Assembly: GCA_009699245.1 (NCBI GenBank)
Contig: WLOQ01000001.1
Location: 186,001 to 250,000, forward strand
Length of the DNA stretch: 64,000 nucleotides
Reading direction: 5' to 3'
Origin: Actinomycetota bacterium
GTDB taxonomy: Bacteria; Actinomycetota; Thermoleophilia; Solirubrobacterales; Solirubrobacteraceae
The first letter of the stretch is position 1, and every line of letters starts with the position of its first letter. The notes below the pieces were generated by a model. It saw nothing but the letters and a program-made list of their open reading frames with translations. It had not been told where the DNA came from and ran no database searches. The translations under genes were made by a program, and so were the position numbers. Shown in pieces: positions 1 to 9,988 of this stretch.

Positions 1-17
1 CCGCAGAGTAGTCGCCG

Positions 18-437
18 TCAGGGGAATTCGAGCAGCACGGTGACCGGCCCGTCGTTCACGAGCTCGACCTCCATGTGCGCCCCGAAGATCCCGCGCTGCG
101 CGCCGAGACGCTCGCAGACGCGCTCGTAGAGCGGTTCGGCGACCTGCGGATCGGCGGCGTCCACGAAGCTCGGACGGTTGCCGCGGCGCGTGTCGCCGTA
201 GAGCGTGAACTGGCTGATGCAGAGGACCTCGCGGTCCCCGAGGGCGTCGTTCATCCGCCCATCCTCATCTTCGAAGATCCGCAGCGCGGCGACCTTGTCC
301 GCGAGCCGGTCGGCGGCGGCCTCATCGTCGCCGTGACCGACCCCGAGCAGGACGAGGAGGCCGGGTCCGGTCGCCCCCACGACGTGGCCGTCGACCCGGA
401 CCTCGGCACGGGAGACCCGCTGGACCAGGGCGCGCAT
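18..437 (-). CDS. dtd: D-aminoacyl-tRNA deacylase
   Basis: Hydrolyses D-amino acids mischarged onto tRNA (D-Tyr-tRNA and others), a cytosolic proofreading enzyme. The 139-residue product is the usual family size. It shows the two signatures of the DTD fold: SQFTL at residues 75-79, with the nucleophile-region Thr, and NDGPVT at 128-133, the cross-subunit GP motif. I start at the ATG of MRALVQRV rather than at an upstream in-frame codon, because the upstream stretch is Arg/Ser-rich shadow sequence and a TAGCCT hexamer lies 7 nt before this ATG. It is the last gene of a leftward cluster, 10 bp behind the AEC permease. Confidence 0.95.
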   Translation of the reverse strand: MRALVQRVSRAEVRVDGHVVGATGPGLLVLLGVGHGDDEAAADRLADKVAALRIFEDEDGRMNDALGDREVLCISQFTLYGDTRRGNRPSFVDAADPQVAEPLYERVCERLGAQRGIFGAHMEVELVNDGPVTVLLEFP

Positions 438-444
438 CGCGGGC

Positions 445-450
445 AGGCTA
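445..450 (-). promoter_or_regulatory. Putative -10 box (TAGCCT) of dtd
   Basis: TAGCCT ends 7 nt before the dtd ATG, the geometry expected for a leaderless transcript. Its TAG is also the stop codon of the AEC permease gene. Confidence 0.45.
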
Positions 451-1383
451 CAGGCCGCCGAGGGCCGCGACGGCGACCGCCGCCGCGAGGACCACCGCTG
501 TGGTCCACGCGACCGCACCGGCGACGATCCGCAGCTCGAGCCCATAGATGTGCGCGATCGCGAGCGCCGAGATCCCCGATGGCATCGCGGCCTGGACGAG
601 GAAGGCGTCGGGCACGCCGCTCACGAGCAGCGCGAGCCCGATCATCACGGCCGGGGCGGCGACGAGCCGGATGAGGAGGGCCGCGGTGATCGGCGCGGTG
701 AGTCGCGGCGGGAAGACGCGCGCCCCGCCCTCCTGCTCCTGCATGAGAAAGACGCCGAGCGCAAAGAACCCGATCGGGGCGAGGCCGATCGCGCCGGCCT
801 TCGCGCCCTGATAGACCCAGTCCGGGCTCCAGGAATGCGGTGCGACGAGCGCGAGCGCGAACGCGACGAGCGGTGGGTTGCGCAGCAGGAACGCTCGCAG
901 GCGCTCGCGGACGGTGGTGCCCGCGCGCCGGCCGAAGGCCGCGCCGATCCCGAAGCCGATGAGGACGAAGGCCGGTGCGCTGACGGCGACGTCGTACGTC
1001 AGCGCCTCGCCGGTCGCCTGCGGGTGGCTGTCGCCCATCAGCGCCGTGATCAGCGGCACCCCGAGATACCCGGTGTTCGCGAGCGCCGCCGCGAGCATCA
1101 GCGCACCGGTCGCGGGCCGCGGGAGGCGCAAGAGGCGGGCGCCGACGAGGTAGGCGAGCAGGACGGCGACGAGGCGCTCGGCCCAGCCGAACGCGATGCC
1201 CGCGCCGACCCCGCCCGTCAGGTGGACGTGGGTCACGGTGAAGAACGTGACGACCGGCAGGATGATGTAGACCGCGCCCTGGATGAGCAACTGGGCCATG
1301 CGCAGCGCCGCCGCGGGGTGCCGACGCTCCGCCGCGATCCCGGCGGCCACGGACCCCAGCACGACGACGAGGACGAGCAGCAT
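448..1383 (-). CDS. AEC (auxin efflux carrier) family permease
   Basis: Integral membrane transporter of 311 residues with about ten hydrophobic segments spread over the whole length, matching the AEC/malonate-transporter family. The conserved small-residue region around [12 protein letters not shown] (about residues 96-110) and a second half with the same helix spacing fit the two-repeat AEC fold. The substrate cannot be told from sequence; bacterial members export or import organic acids such as malate or malonate. It lies 9 bp downstream of the GalT-like gene in the same direction, so co-transcription is likely. Confidence 0.8.
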   Translation of the reverse strand: MLLVLVVVLGSVAAGIAAERRHPAAALRMAQLLIQGAVYIILPVVTFFTVTHVHLTGGVGAGIAFGWAERLVAVLLAYLVGARLLRLPRPATGALMLAAALANTGYLGVPLITALMGDSHPQATGEALTYDVAVSAPAFVLIGFGIGAAFGRRAGTTVRERLRAFLLRNPPLVAFALALVAPHSWSPDWVYQGAKAGAIGLAPIGFFALGVFLMQEQEGGARVFPPRLTAPITAALLIRLVAAPAVMIGLALLVSGVPDAFLVQAAMPSGISALAIAHIYGLELRIVAGAVAWTTAVVLAAAVAVAALGGL

Positions 1384-1392
1384 CGCGGCAGA

Positions 1393-2388
1393 TCAGGCGT
1401 CGCGCAGCTCGCGGGCAGCGCGTTCGGGCGCGACCGCGTTGAGCTCGATACCGGTGCCGAGCTCCAGGCCCGCCGGGGTTCCGAACCGCGGGCGGATGTC
1501 GATGTGCCAGCAGAAGTGGTCGCTCCCCTGCGGGGCGGTGCGCACCCAGAGATTGAACGGCGGGAGCACGCCGTCGAAGTGCCGGCGCAGGCGGTCGAGG
1601 GCGGCGCGGAGCATCGCGGCGGCGGTCGGCTGGCCCTCGTCCTCCCAGCGCATCGCCGGGCGCCGCGGCGCGATCAGCAGCTGGTAGGGCGCACCCGACG
1701 CGAACGGCGTCAGCAGCACGGTGTCGTCGTCGACGTCCACGAGGCGCTGGTCGAGTCGCACCTCCTGCTGGACGAGGTCGCCGAGCAGGCTCGCGCCCCC
1801 GGTCGTGACGGCGTGCGCGCCGCAGCGCTCGCGCTCGCGCGCGATCAGGGCGGGCACGAAGGGCAGCGCGGCGAGCTGCGCGTGCGTGTGCGGCTGCGAG
1901 GCGCCGGCCTCGCGTCCGTCGTTCACGAAGAGGTGCGCGTACGCCGTGCCGTGCCGCCGGTGGTGCCGGATCCGGCGCTGCCACATCGCCATGGCGTGCT
2001 CGAGCTGCGCGACCGGGAGGTCCCCGAGCGAGCCGATGGCCAGTGGGGTGTTGACGATCACCTCATGCGCGCCGCGGGCGCCCGTGGCCGAGAAGAGGTC
2101 GATGCGCGCCTCGCGCGGCGGGTCCGGTGAATCCGCCTCGAGCGCGGGGTAGAGGTTCGGGACGACGCGCACGAGCCAGCCGGGCGTGTCGGGCGCCGAG
2201 CCGCCGGGCCGCTCGGCATCGAGCTCTGCCGGCGTGCGGTCCTCGTGGCCCTCGAGGAACGGATCGCGCTCCGGGTCGATCGCCGGGTCGGGCTCGGGGG
2301 GCCGCAGGTCGGTCCCCGGCCGGTCGGCGCGCTCGCCGGCGATGAGGACTCGCAGTCCGGTGAGCGGATCGACGCGCAGCTCAGGCAT
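1393..2388 (-). CDS. Galactose-1-phosphate uridylyltransferase-like protein (HIT superfamily)
   Basis: Nucleotidyltransferase of 331 residues related to GalT. The catalytic HIT-type motif QPHTHAQ lies at residues 165-171 and the second His-bearing element HFCWHIDIRP is near the C-terminus, as in GalT. The N-terminal zinc motif of classical GalT (CPFC) is replaced by DPFL before EGHE at 45-49, so the structural zinc site appears to be absent. This may be a GalT homologue with another sugar-1-phosphate substrate or an ADP-glucose phosphorylase-like enzyme. It begins 3 bp after the stop of the thioredoxin gene. No other Leloir gene is nearby. Confidence 0.75.
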   Translation of the reverse strand: MPELRVDPLTGLRVLIAGERADRPGTDLRPPEPDPAIDPERDPFLEGHEDRTPAELDAERPGGSAPDTPGWLVRVVPNLYPALEADSPDPPREARIDLFSATGARGAHEVIVNTPLAIGSLGDLPVAQLEHAMAMWQRRIRHHRRHGTAYAHLFVNDGREAGASQPHTHAQLAALPFVPALIARERERCGAHAVTTGGASLLGDLVQQEVRLDQRLVDVDDDTVLLTPFASGAPYQLLIAPRRPAMRWEDEGQPTAAAMLRAALDRLRRHFDGVLPPFNLWVRTAPQGSDHFCWHIDIRPRFGTPAGLELGTGIELNAVAPERAARELRDA

Positions 2389-2391
2389 GGC

Positions 2392-2991
2392 TCAGGCCCC
2401 CGCCTTCCCGACGGCGTAGCGGGCGATGTCGCTGCGCAGGTCGGCGGCCGTGAGGTACGGCCCCTGGTGGATGTACTGCTGCTCGCCGGCGGCGTCGAAG
2501 AAGATCGTCGCCGGCGCACCCGCGAGACGCAGGTGGTTGAAGATCTTCCCGTCCGGGTCCTCGTAGCTCGGGTACGAGGAGGGGAAGCGGCGCAGGAACC
2601 CCTGAGCGCCGGAGCGTGAGTCCTTGAGGTCGACGCCGATGAACGCGACCTCGCGACCGCGGTCGAGGCTCACCTCTTGCAGGACGGGCGCCTCCTGGAT
2701 GCACGGTCCACACCACGACGCCCAGACGTTCACGACCGCCGGATGGCCCGTGACGGACCGCAGGCGCGCGGTGAGCGCGGGGAGCCCGCCGGGGAGCAGC
2801 TCGTCGGCCTGGGCGTGGAGTGCCGCGAGCGCGGGTGGGGAGCCGGCGAGCCGCTCAAGCGCGGCTGCCCGCGAGGGCTGCGCCGTGGGCCGGGCCGCGG
2901 GCGCCCCATCCTCACTGGAGGCCTGGTGGAGCCCGACCGCGATCAGGGCGACGACGGCGATCGCGGCGAGGGCGATGAGCGCGGCCCGCAT
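2392..2991 (-). CDS. Membrane-anchored thioredoxin-fold protein (TlpA/ResA/CcmG-like)
   Basis: Extracytoplasmic disulfide reductase or oxidoreductase of 199 residues. Residues 1-22 form an uncleaved or signal-anchor hydrophobic helix. A thioredoxin fold follows with WCGPC at 93-97, preceded by VVNVWAS as in TlpA/CcmG proteins, and with the cis-Pro region GAPATIFF. I chose the ATG that puts the hydrophobic helix at the N-terminus; the longer in-frame reading is Arg-rich. It could reduce apocytochrome c for the CcmABC system encoded at 12.2-14.5 kb, but that link is inference. It is the first gene of the cluster through dtd. Confidence 0.8.
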   Translation of the reverse strand: MRAALIALAAIAVVALIAVGLHQASSEDGAPAARPTAQPSRAAALERLAGSPPALAALHAQADELLPGGLPALTARLRSVTGHPAVVNVWASWCGPCIQEAPVLQEVSLDRGREVAFIGVDLKDSRSGAQGFLRRFPSSYPSYEDPDGKIFNHLRLAGAPATIFFDAAGEQQYIHQGPYLTAADLRSDIARYAVGKAGA

Positions 2992-3028
2992 CCGCTGAGG
3001 ATCGCATACGGGTGCGGTATCCTCTGCG

Positions 3029-3160
3029 ATGCGCAGGTGTACCCCGAAGTCGAGGGGTCCCCGGCGTGTCGCCCGGCCGGACCGCCGGGCTCTGGATCGG
3101 CCGCATCGTCCTGCCGCAGCCTTTCCTCTCGTCCTGAGAGCTCTTAGCCACCATGGCTGA
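3029..3160 (+). other. Possible leader ORF upstream of the helicase
   Basis: A 43-codon ORF begins 5 nt after a TATCCT hexamer (3018-3023). It ends with a TGA that overlaps the first codons of the helicase gene in another frame. The peptide is Arg-rich and matches nothing I recognise. The arrangement would allow translational coupling, but chance is a real possibility in GC-rich DNA. Confidence 0.2.
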
Positions 3161-5714
3161 CCGCACGACGGCCGCTTCGGCCGCCCCCATTCCGTCCGCC
3201 GGCGAGATCGCCCGCGCGGCTGACTACGCCCGCGAGCCGTTCCTGTTCGAGGGGGAGACGGCAGCGGACGCACTCGCCTCGGGCACCCCTCGGCGGATGG
3301 CGCTCGACGCCGCCCTGGCCGAGCTCGACGCGGGCCTCGACGTGCCGTCGACCCACTGGCGGCGCGACTGGTCGCTGCTGCTCGGGCTCGAGCGCGTGCT
3401 CAGCGAGGAGGAGCCGCACCTCGCGGACGGCACGACGCTCAATCCCCATCAGGTCGATGCGCTCTCCGGGACGCTCACCGCGCTGCTGGCCGATCGCATG
3501 CGCATCGCCGCGAACGGCGACACGCAGATCGCCGCCCCGCTGCTCGCGATCGACGAGGGCGACGACGCCGAGGAGGACGAGGAGCTGGCAGCCGAGCTCG
3601 CCGCCCTCGACGAGGAGCACGAGGACGACGAGGACGACGAGCTGGAGCAGGACGACGAGCGCGAGACCGACGTCGATGAGGACGTCGACGAGGGTGCGGG
3701 CGAGGAGACGGACGAGGACATCGACGCTGCGGTCCTCAACGATCCGAACGCGCACAAGCGCTTCTGGTTCGAGCACGCGACGGGCGCCGGCAAGACGGTC
3801 GCCGCGATGGGCTTCGTCGAGGCGTCGCGCACCGGCGGCGTCCTGATCCTCACCCACCGCCGCAACCTCGTCGACCAGTTCAACGAGGAGCTGCGCACAC
3901 GCGGGTACGCGCGGCGCTCCTCCCCGCCGCTGCTCGGCGAGGACAAGGGCCACGGCGACGGCCCGGTCACGGTGGAGACGTACCAGTGGTTCGTGCGCAA
4001 CGCCGGCCAGATCTCGAGCGCCTACACGATCGTCATCTGCGACGAGGCCCACACGGCGCTCGGCGAGAAGACGAGCGCCGCGATCCGCGAATGGACCGGC
4101 CCGATCTTCATCGGCATGACCGCGACCGGCGCGCTGATCGCGCGCCACGTCACCGATCTCTTCCCGACGCAGACCTCACGCTTCGACCTCGCGCAGGCGG
4201 CGCGCCGCGGCGTGATCGCCCCGCTGCGCTGCATCCGCATTCCGCCGGGTCCGGGCGTGCGCACGATCGCCAAGGTGCCGCTGCGCAAGGGCGAGGTCGA
4301 CATCGAGTTCGACCAGGAGATGCTCGCCGAGCTCCTCGACCAGCAGCCCTTCAACCTCGCGATCGCGGACCTCTACAAGACGCGCTTCAACGGCGTACCC
4401 GGCGTCGTCTATGCGGCCGGTGTGCGTCACGCGTACAACGTCGCGGAGGCCTTCCGCGAGGTCGGCATCAAGGCGCGGGCGGTCTCCGGCGAGACGCCGA
4501 AGCGCGAGCTCGCCGAGATCCTCGCGAAGTACGAGGCCGGCGAGATCGACGTGCTCGTCAATGCCCAGCTGCTCGCGGAGGGCTGGAACTCCCCCCGCGC
4601 GACGATCTGCATGCACCTCGCCCCGACCGCGTCAAGGCGCATCTACCAGCAGCGCGTCGGCCGCGTGACCCGCCGCCATCCGGGCAAGGAGGCGGGGCTC
4701 GTCATCGACTTCGTGCACCCCGCCACGCGCCACGACGACCCGGCGATCACCCTCCACTCGCTGCTCGACCGCGACGTCTACCGCGGCGGCGCCATCGTCG
4801 TCGGCCCGGTGCGCCGCGGGCGCGGGCGGCGGATGCGCGTCGAGCGCCGCGTCGTCCCGGTGACCGCCGACGAGGCGCGTCGCCACGAGGTCTTCGAGCG
4901 CGAACTCTGGCGCATCGGGGTCGAGCACCTCGACTACGGCGAGCAGCACATGTGGGCGGCGCTCGCCGGCGCGCGCGTGCAGCCGAACGGCTGGCGCCGC
5001 GCCCGCGCCATGCTGCACTTCGACCGCACCGGGGAGCTCAAGCGCCGCTTCCTCCTCACCGCGGTCGAGCGCAACCAGCACTCCCAGCTGCGCATCCGCG
5101 CGCTCCAGGAGATCGCGGCGCTCAAGGACCCGGAGGCCTTCGACCTCGCCATCGATCAGGTCGGGACCTGGTCGCGCGACGACCGCCGCGAGGCGACGAA
5201 GATCCTGCTCCAGGCCCTCGCCGAGAAGCGCATCGGCCGCCGCGACCAGGCGAACGCCTGGATCTGGCGTCTCGCCGAATACACGCGCGAGAGCCACGAG
5301 GAGTACGCCGTCCAGCGCTGGCCCGAGACCAAGCGCCTGCTCGGACTGCTCGTGAACTCCTCGGGCGCCGCGCACGCGCGCAACGCTCGGCGGCTCGTCC
5401 AGGCGGTGCGCACGCAGGACCGCCGGATTCAGGCTGCGGTCCTCGCTGCCGCGGTTGCGCACACCCCGGAGGCCGAGGAGGTGCTGCGCGGCGCGCGCAC
5501 GCGGCTCTCACGCAACCCCGGATCGCTCTCGCGCGAACTGCTGCGCAACTTCCCGCGCGGTGGCGGCGGCAAGAACCGCCGCAACCGTCGTCGCCGGCGC
5601 AAGGGCGGCAAGCCCGGTGCGGGCGAGGACACGGTCGCCGTCGGCGAGTCGCAGGAGATCGAGGACGCGACCGTGCCGGACGACGACCCGGACGCGCAGC
5701 CCGCCGCCGTCTAG
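3153..5714 (+). CDS. DEAD/DEAH-box (SF2) helicase with acidic insertion and Arg-rich tail
   Basis: ATP-dependent nucleic-acid helicase of 853 residues. The core has a Q-like LNPHQ at 96-100, Walker A ATGAGKT at 209-215, DEAH at 297-300, TAT at 323-325 and an Arg-finger motif QQRVGRVTRR after about residue 490. Between LNPHQ and Walker A sits a run of about 60 residues (134-192) made almost wholly of Asp and Glu. After the helicase core comes a helical region with HEAT-like character, then a basic tail rich in Arg/Lys/Gly near 800-825 and an acidic end. The core resembles the restriction-enzyme Res-subunit family, but no methylase is adjacent. It is divergent from the thioredoxin gene. Confidence 0.85.
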   Translation: MADRTTAASAAPIPSAGEIARAADYAREPFLFEGETAADALASGTPRRMALDAALAELDAGLDVPSTHWRRDWSLLLGLERVLSEEEPHLADGTTLNPHQVDALSGTLTALLADRMRIAANGDTQIAAPLLAIDEGDDAEEDEELAAELAALDEEHEDDEDDELEQDDERETDVDEDVDEGAGEETDEDIDAAVLNDPNAHKRFWFEHATGAGKTVAAMGFVEASRTGGVLILTHRRNLVDQFNEELRTRGYARRSSPPLLGEDKGHGDGPVTVETYQWFVRNAGQISSAYTIVICDEAHTALGEKTSAAIREWTGPIFIGMTATGALIARHVTDLFPTQTSRFDLAQAARRGVIAPLRCIRIPPGPGVRTIAKVPLRKGEVDIEFDQEMLAELLDQQPFNLAIADLYKTRFNGVPGVVYAAGVRHAYNVAEAFREVGIKARAVSGETPKRELAEILAKYEAGEIDVLVNAQLLAEGWNSPRATICMHLAPTASRRIYQQRVGRVTRRHPGKEAGLVIDFVHPATRHDDPAITLHSLLDRDVYRGGAIVVGPVRRGRGRRMRVERRVVPVTADEARRHEVFERELWRIGVEHLDYGEQHMWAALAGARVQPNGWRRARAMLHFDRTGELKRRFLLTAVERNQHSQLRIRALQEIAALKDPEAFDLAIDQVGTWSRDDRREATKILLQALAEKRIGRRDQANAWIWRLAEYTRESHEEYAVQRWPETKRLLGLLVNSSGAAHARNARRLVQAVRTQDRRIQAAVLAAAVAHTPEAEEVLRGARTRLSRNPGSLSRELLRNFPRGGGGKNRRNRRRRRKGGKPGAGEDTVAVGESQEIEDATVPDDDPDAQPAAV

Positions 5715-5724
5715 GGCGCTCGCG

Positions 5725-6426
5725 TCAGACGCGCCCGAGGTGGACTTCGCCCGCATCGAGGGCGACGTGCCCGCCGTCCGGCAGGTCGAGCACGAGTCGC
5801 CCGCTGCCGTCGATGCCCGCGGCGACGCCCGTCCCACCGGACCACGTGATCGCGCGTCCGCGCAGCGCATCGCGCTCGCGGTAGGCCGCCAGGAGTGCGG
5901 CGGTGTCGAGCGTGATGGCGCTCTCCAGCTCGCGCAGGATTCGCTCGAGGACGATCGCGCGGTCGGCGGGCGTGAGGCCCAGCGTCGCAGCGGTGTCGTG
6001 GAGCTCGGGCGGCAGGTCCTCAAGCCGGACGGCGACGTTGACCCCGATGCCGATCACGGCCCAGCCGTCCTGTGGGCGCCCCTCGGCGAGGATGCCGGCG
6101 ACCTTGCGCCCGGGAGCCGCACCTGGGCCTGCGGGGAGGAGCACGTCGTTCGGCCACTTGATCCGCGCGCCATCCCCGATGGCGCGGGCGACGGCGAGAC
6201 CCCCGGCGAGCGGCAGGAGCTCCGGCGGGTCGCGCAGGACGATCGAACACAGCAGGGCACTCCCCGCCGGCGCCTCCCAGCGGCGGCCCTGGCGCCCGCG
6301 CCCCGCCGTCTGGACGTCGGCGGTCACGAGCGTCCCGTGTGGAGCGCCCGCCGCGGCGAGCTCCCGCGCGCGATCGCTCGTCGAGGCGAGCGTCGCGGCG
6401 TGGAGGTGCGGGCTGCCGAGGGTCAT
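5725..6426 (-). CDS. birA: Biotin--[acetyl-CoA-carboxylase] ligase, catalytic domain only
   Basis: Activates biotin to biotinyl-AMP and transfers it to the lysine of biotin carboxyl carrier proteins. The 233 residues contain GRGRQGR at 42-48, KWPND at 90-94 and KVAGIL at 108-113, all signatures of the class, followed by a small SH3-like C-terminal domain. There is no N-terminal helix-turn-helix, so this is a monofunctional ligase without repressor activity. Its start overlaps the stop of the SAM-hydrolase-family gene by 4 bp, so the two are translationally coupled. It converges on the helicase gene with a 10-bp gap. Confidence 0.93.
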   Translation of the reverse strand: MTLGSPHLHAATLASTSDRARELAAAGAPHGTLVTADVQTAGRGRQGRRWEAPAGSALLCSIVLRDPPELLPLAGGLAVARAIGDGARIKWPNDVLLPAGPGAAPGRKVAGILAEGRPQDGWAVIGIGVNVAVRLEDLPPELHDTAATLGLTPADRAIVLERILRELESAITLDTAALLAAYRERDALRGRAITWSGGTGVAAGIDGSGRLVLDLPDGGHVALDAGEVHLGRV

Positions 6427-7223
6427 GGTGCGGGCCGCAGGCGGACCTCGTCGTCGACCGCGAGGCCGAGCTGCTCGGCCACCGATCCGCGGTTGATCGC
6501 GAGCGCGAGCGTCCGGTAGGCGTCCTGGTAGACGAGCAGCGCGCCGACGGCGACGTCGGCGAACGTCGTCGCGTAGAAGCAGGAGGCGCCGTTCACGAGC
6601 AGGGGGCGACCGAGCCGCAGCCCGAACGCCGCGAGCTCCTCGTGCTCGACGTCGAGGGCGACGTTCCCGAAGTGGTCGACGGTCACGGCGCGGGCGACGA
6701 GCTCGCCGTCTTCGGGCCGCGCGAGCGGCATGTCGAGCTCGATCAGCGCATCGGGGTCGATCGGCTCGCCGACCTCCGCGAGCTGCGCGCCGCGTGCGAG
6801 CGCGGCCGCCGCCGGGGCGAAGATGTCGCGGCCGTGGAAGGTGGCGGAGGTCGGCTCGAGCCGGACCGCTGAGCGCGACAGGTCGACGGCCTCGACCGCG
6901 CCGTCGAACCGTCGGGCCGCGAGCATCAGCAGCCCGTTGTCGGGGCCGACGAGGATGCGGTCCTCATCCGCGGTGCGCAGCGCCACGGGGAGCCGGTCGC
7001 CGCCGACGTCCGGATCCACGACGGCGAGGTGGACCCCGGGCGGCATGAAGGGGAGCGCGCGCCGCAGCACGAGGGCGCCGGCGCGCACGTCATGGCGCGG
7101 GATGCCGTGGGTGAGGTCGATGATCCGCGCGTCCGGGGCGAGCGTCGCCATCACGCCGTGGCAGACGCCGACGAAGTCGTCGGCCGCGCCGTAATCGGAG
7201 AGGAAGCTGATGGGGCGCGCCAT
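6423..7223 (-). CDS. SAM hydroxide adenosyltransferase family protein (DUF62)
   Basis: Member of the fluorinase/chlorinase/SAM-hydroxide adenosyltransferase fold, 266 residues. Visible signatures are FLSDYG near the N-terminus with the ribose-binding Asp, DLTHGIP, VVDPDVGG, and TFHGRDIFAPAAA in the middle. Known members cleave S-adenosylmethionine to adenosine and methionine with water as nucleophile. Fluorinases carry an extra loop that I do not see. The physiological role is unclear. It lies 12 bp downstream of the saccharopine-dehydrogenase-like gene and overlaps birA by 4 bp. Confidence 0.85.
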   Translation of the reverse strand: MARPISFLSDYGAADDFVGVCHGVMATLAPDARIIDLTHGIPRHDVRAGALVLRRALPFMPPGVHLAVVDPDVGGDRLPVALRTADEDRILVGPDNGLLMLAARRFDGAVEAVDLSRSAVRLEPTSATFHGRDIFAPAAAALARGAQLAEVGEPIDPDALIELDMPLARPEDGELVARAVTVDHFGNVALDVEHEELAAFGLRLGRPLLVNGASCFYATTFADVAVGALLVYQDAYRTLALAINRGSVAEQLGLAVDDEVRLRPAP

Positions 7224-7235
7224 GGCCGGACTTCG

Positions 7236-8477
7236 TCAGCCGCCTGCGAGCGGGACGCGGGGATCGGCGGGGTCGCGCTCGCTGACGCCGTGCGGCGCGC
7301 CGTACGCGGCGAGCAGCTCGAGGAAGGGCGCGGCGTCGAAGGCGGCCGGGCCGACCACCCCGGCAGCGGACCACGTCCCGCTCGCGAGGAGCTCGAGGCC
7401 GATGACCGGGCTCAGCGCCGTCTGCCAGACGACCGCCTGGCATCCGTCGAGGTCCATCGTGTGAGCGTTGTCGGCGATGTGGTGGAGGTAGGTCGCCCGC
7501 GGTGCGCCGTCGATGCCCGTGCCGGTCACCAGCGTGCCCGCGCAGGTGCGTCCGCGCATCCGGTCGCCGAGCGCTGCCGGGTCGGGGAGCACGGCGGCCA
7601 CGACATCGCGCGGGCTCACCCGCTGCCCGCGCACATCGATCGGGACGGTCCCGTCGAGCCCGAGCTTGTGCAGCGTGCGCAGCACCTCGATCACCTCGTC
7701 CCCGAGGCCGTACTTGAAGGTCACGCGGCGGCAGTCCACCCAGCGCGGGATGAGCAGCACCTCCTCATGCTCGACGTTCACGCACTCGATCGGGCCGATC
7801 CCGCCGGGGAAGTCGAAGACCTCGGGGTCGGAGAACGGCTCGGTGGTGAACCAGCCCCGGTCCCGCTCCCAGATCACCGGCGGGTTGAGGCACTCCTCGA
7901 TCATCGTCCAGATCGAGAAGGTCGGTGCGAAGTCGTAGCCGTCGATGACAAGGTCGGCGCCGTCGCGCACCCCGATCTCATCGATCTCGGAGAAGAGGTG
8001 GTCGGCGGCATAGCGCGCCGCGAGATCCGAGAAGCCCGGCTCGATCCCGAGGCCGACGATCGCCAGGCGACCGGCCGACTCCCACGCGGCGTTCTGCTTG
8101 AGCTGCGCGTCGGCGAGCTTGATGCCCGTGAGCTCGTACGGGCGATCGGGGTGGGGCTCGGAGAGGGTCCCGGCCATGTCGAGGTAGTCACAGCCCGCCG
8201 CGAGCGCCGCCGCGAAGATCGGGGGGTTGAGGCGCGGGTCACAGGCGTTGAGGATCACCGAGGCGCGCTCCGCGCTCGCGAGCGCTGCGACGGCCGCGGC
8301 GTCCGCTGCGTTGACCTGCGCGGCCCCGAAGCGCGCATCCCCGAAGCGCTCGACCGCCGCGGTGGCCCGCGCGAGGTCGACGTCGGCGAGCACGAGCCGG
8401 TCGAAGAAGTCCCGCCGCCGGGCGATCGCCGCCACGGCGGTGCCGACGCCGCCAGCCCCGATGACGAGGATGCGCAT
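7236..8477 (-). CDS. Saccharopine dehydrogenase-family NAD(P)-dependent oxidoreductase
   Basis: 413 residues with an N-terminal Rossmann fold (GAGGVG at residues 7-12) and the saccharopine dehydrogenase C-terminal domain layout. The family includes lysine-6-dehydrogenase, carboxynorspermidine dehydrogenase and saccharopine reductase; the sequence alone does not separate them. The central motif CDYLDMAGT is typical of the family. The start is fixed by the MRILVIGAGG opening and by a TAGGTT hexamer 6 nt upstream, so this gene probably has its own leaderless promoter despite lying 38 bp behind cobA-hemD. Confidence 0.8.
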   Translation of the reverse strand: MRILVIGAGGVGTAVAAIARRRDFFDRLVLADVDLARATAAVERFGDARFGAAQVNAADAAAVAALASAERASVILNACDPRLNPPIFAAALAAGCDYLDMAGTLSEPHPDRPYELTGIKLADAQLKQNAAWESAGRLAIVGLGIEPGFSDLAARYAADHLFSEIDEIGVRDGADLVIDGYDFAPTFSIWTMIEECLNPPVIWERDRGWFTTEPFSDPEVFDFPGGIGPIECVNVEHEEVLLIPRWVDCRRVTFKYGLGDEVIEVLRTLHKLGLDGTVPIDVRGQRVSPRDVVAAVLPDPAALGDRMRGRTCAGTLVTGTGIDGAPRATYLHHIADNAHTMDLDGCQAVVWQTALSPVIGLELLASGTWSAAGVVGPAAFDAAPFLELLAAYGAPHGVSERDPADPRVPLAGG

Positions 8478-8483
8478 GCGCCG

Positions 8484-8489
8484 AACCTA
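8484..8489 (-). promoter_or_regulatory. Putative -10 box (TAGGTT) with 6-nt spacing to ATG
   Basis: TAGGTT followed by exactly 6 nt and the ATG of the saccharopine-dehydrogenase-like gene. This predicts transcription starting at or next to the start codon. Confidence 0.45.
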
Positions 8490-8515
8490 GCGCGCCATCC
8501 GGCCCGGCGGGCCGG

Positions 8516-9984
<1,469 letters not shown>

Positions 9985-9988
<4 letters not shown>

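Noticed and set aside
3540-3735. Acidic run in the helicase as a frameshift artefact
   Set aside because: The frame is continuous and motif order on both sides is correct. Other frames contain no helicase motif.
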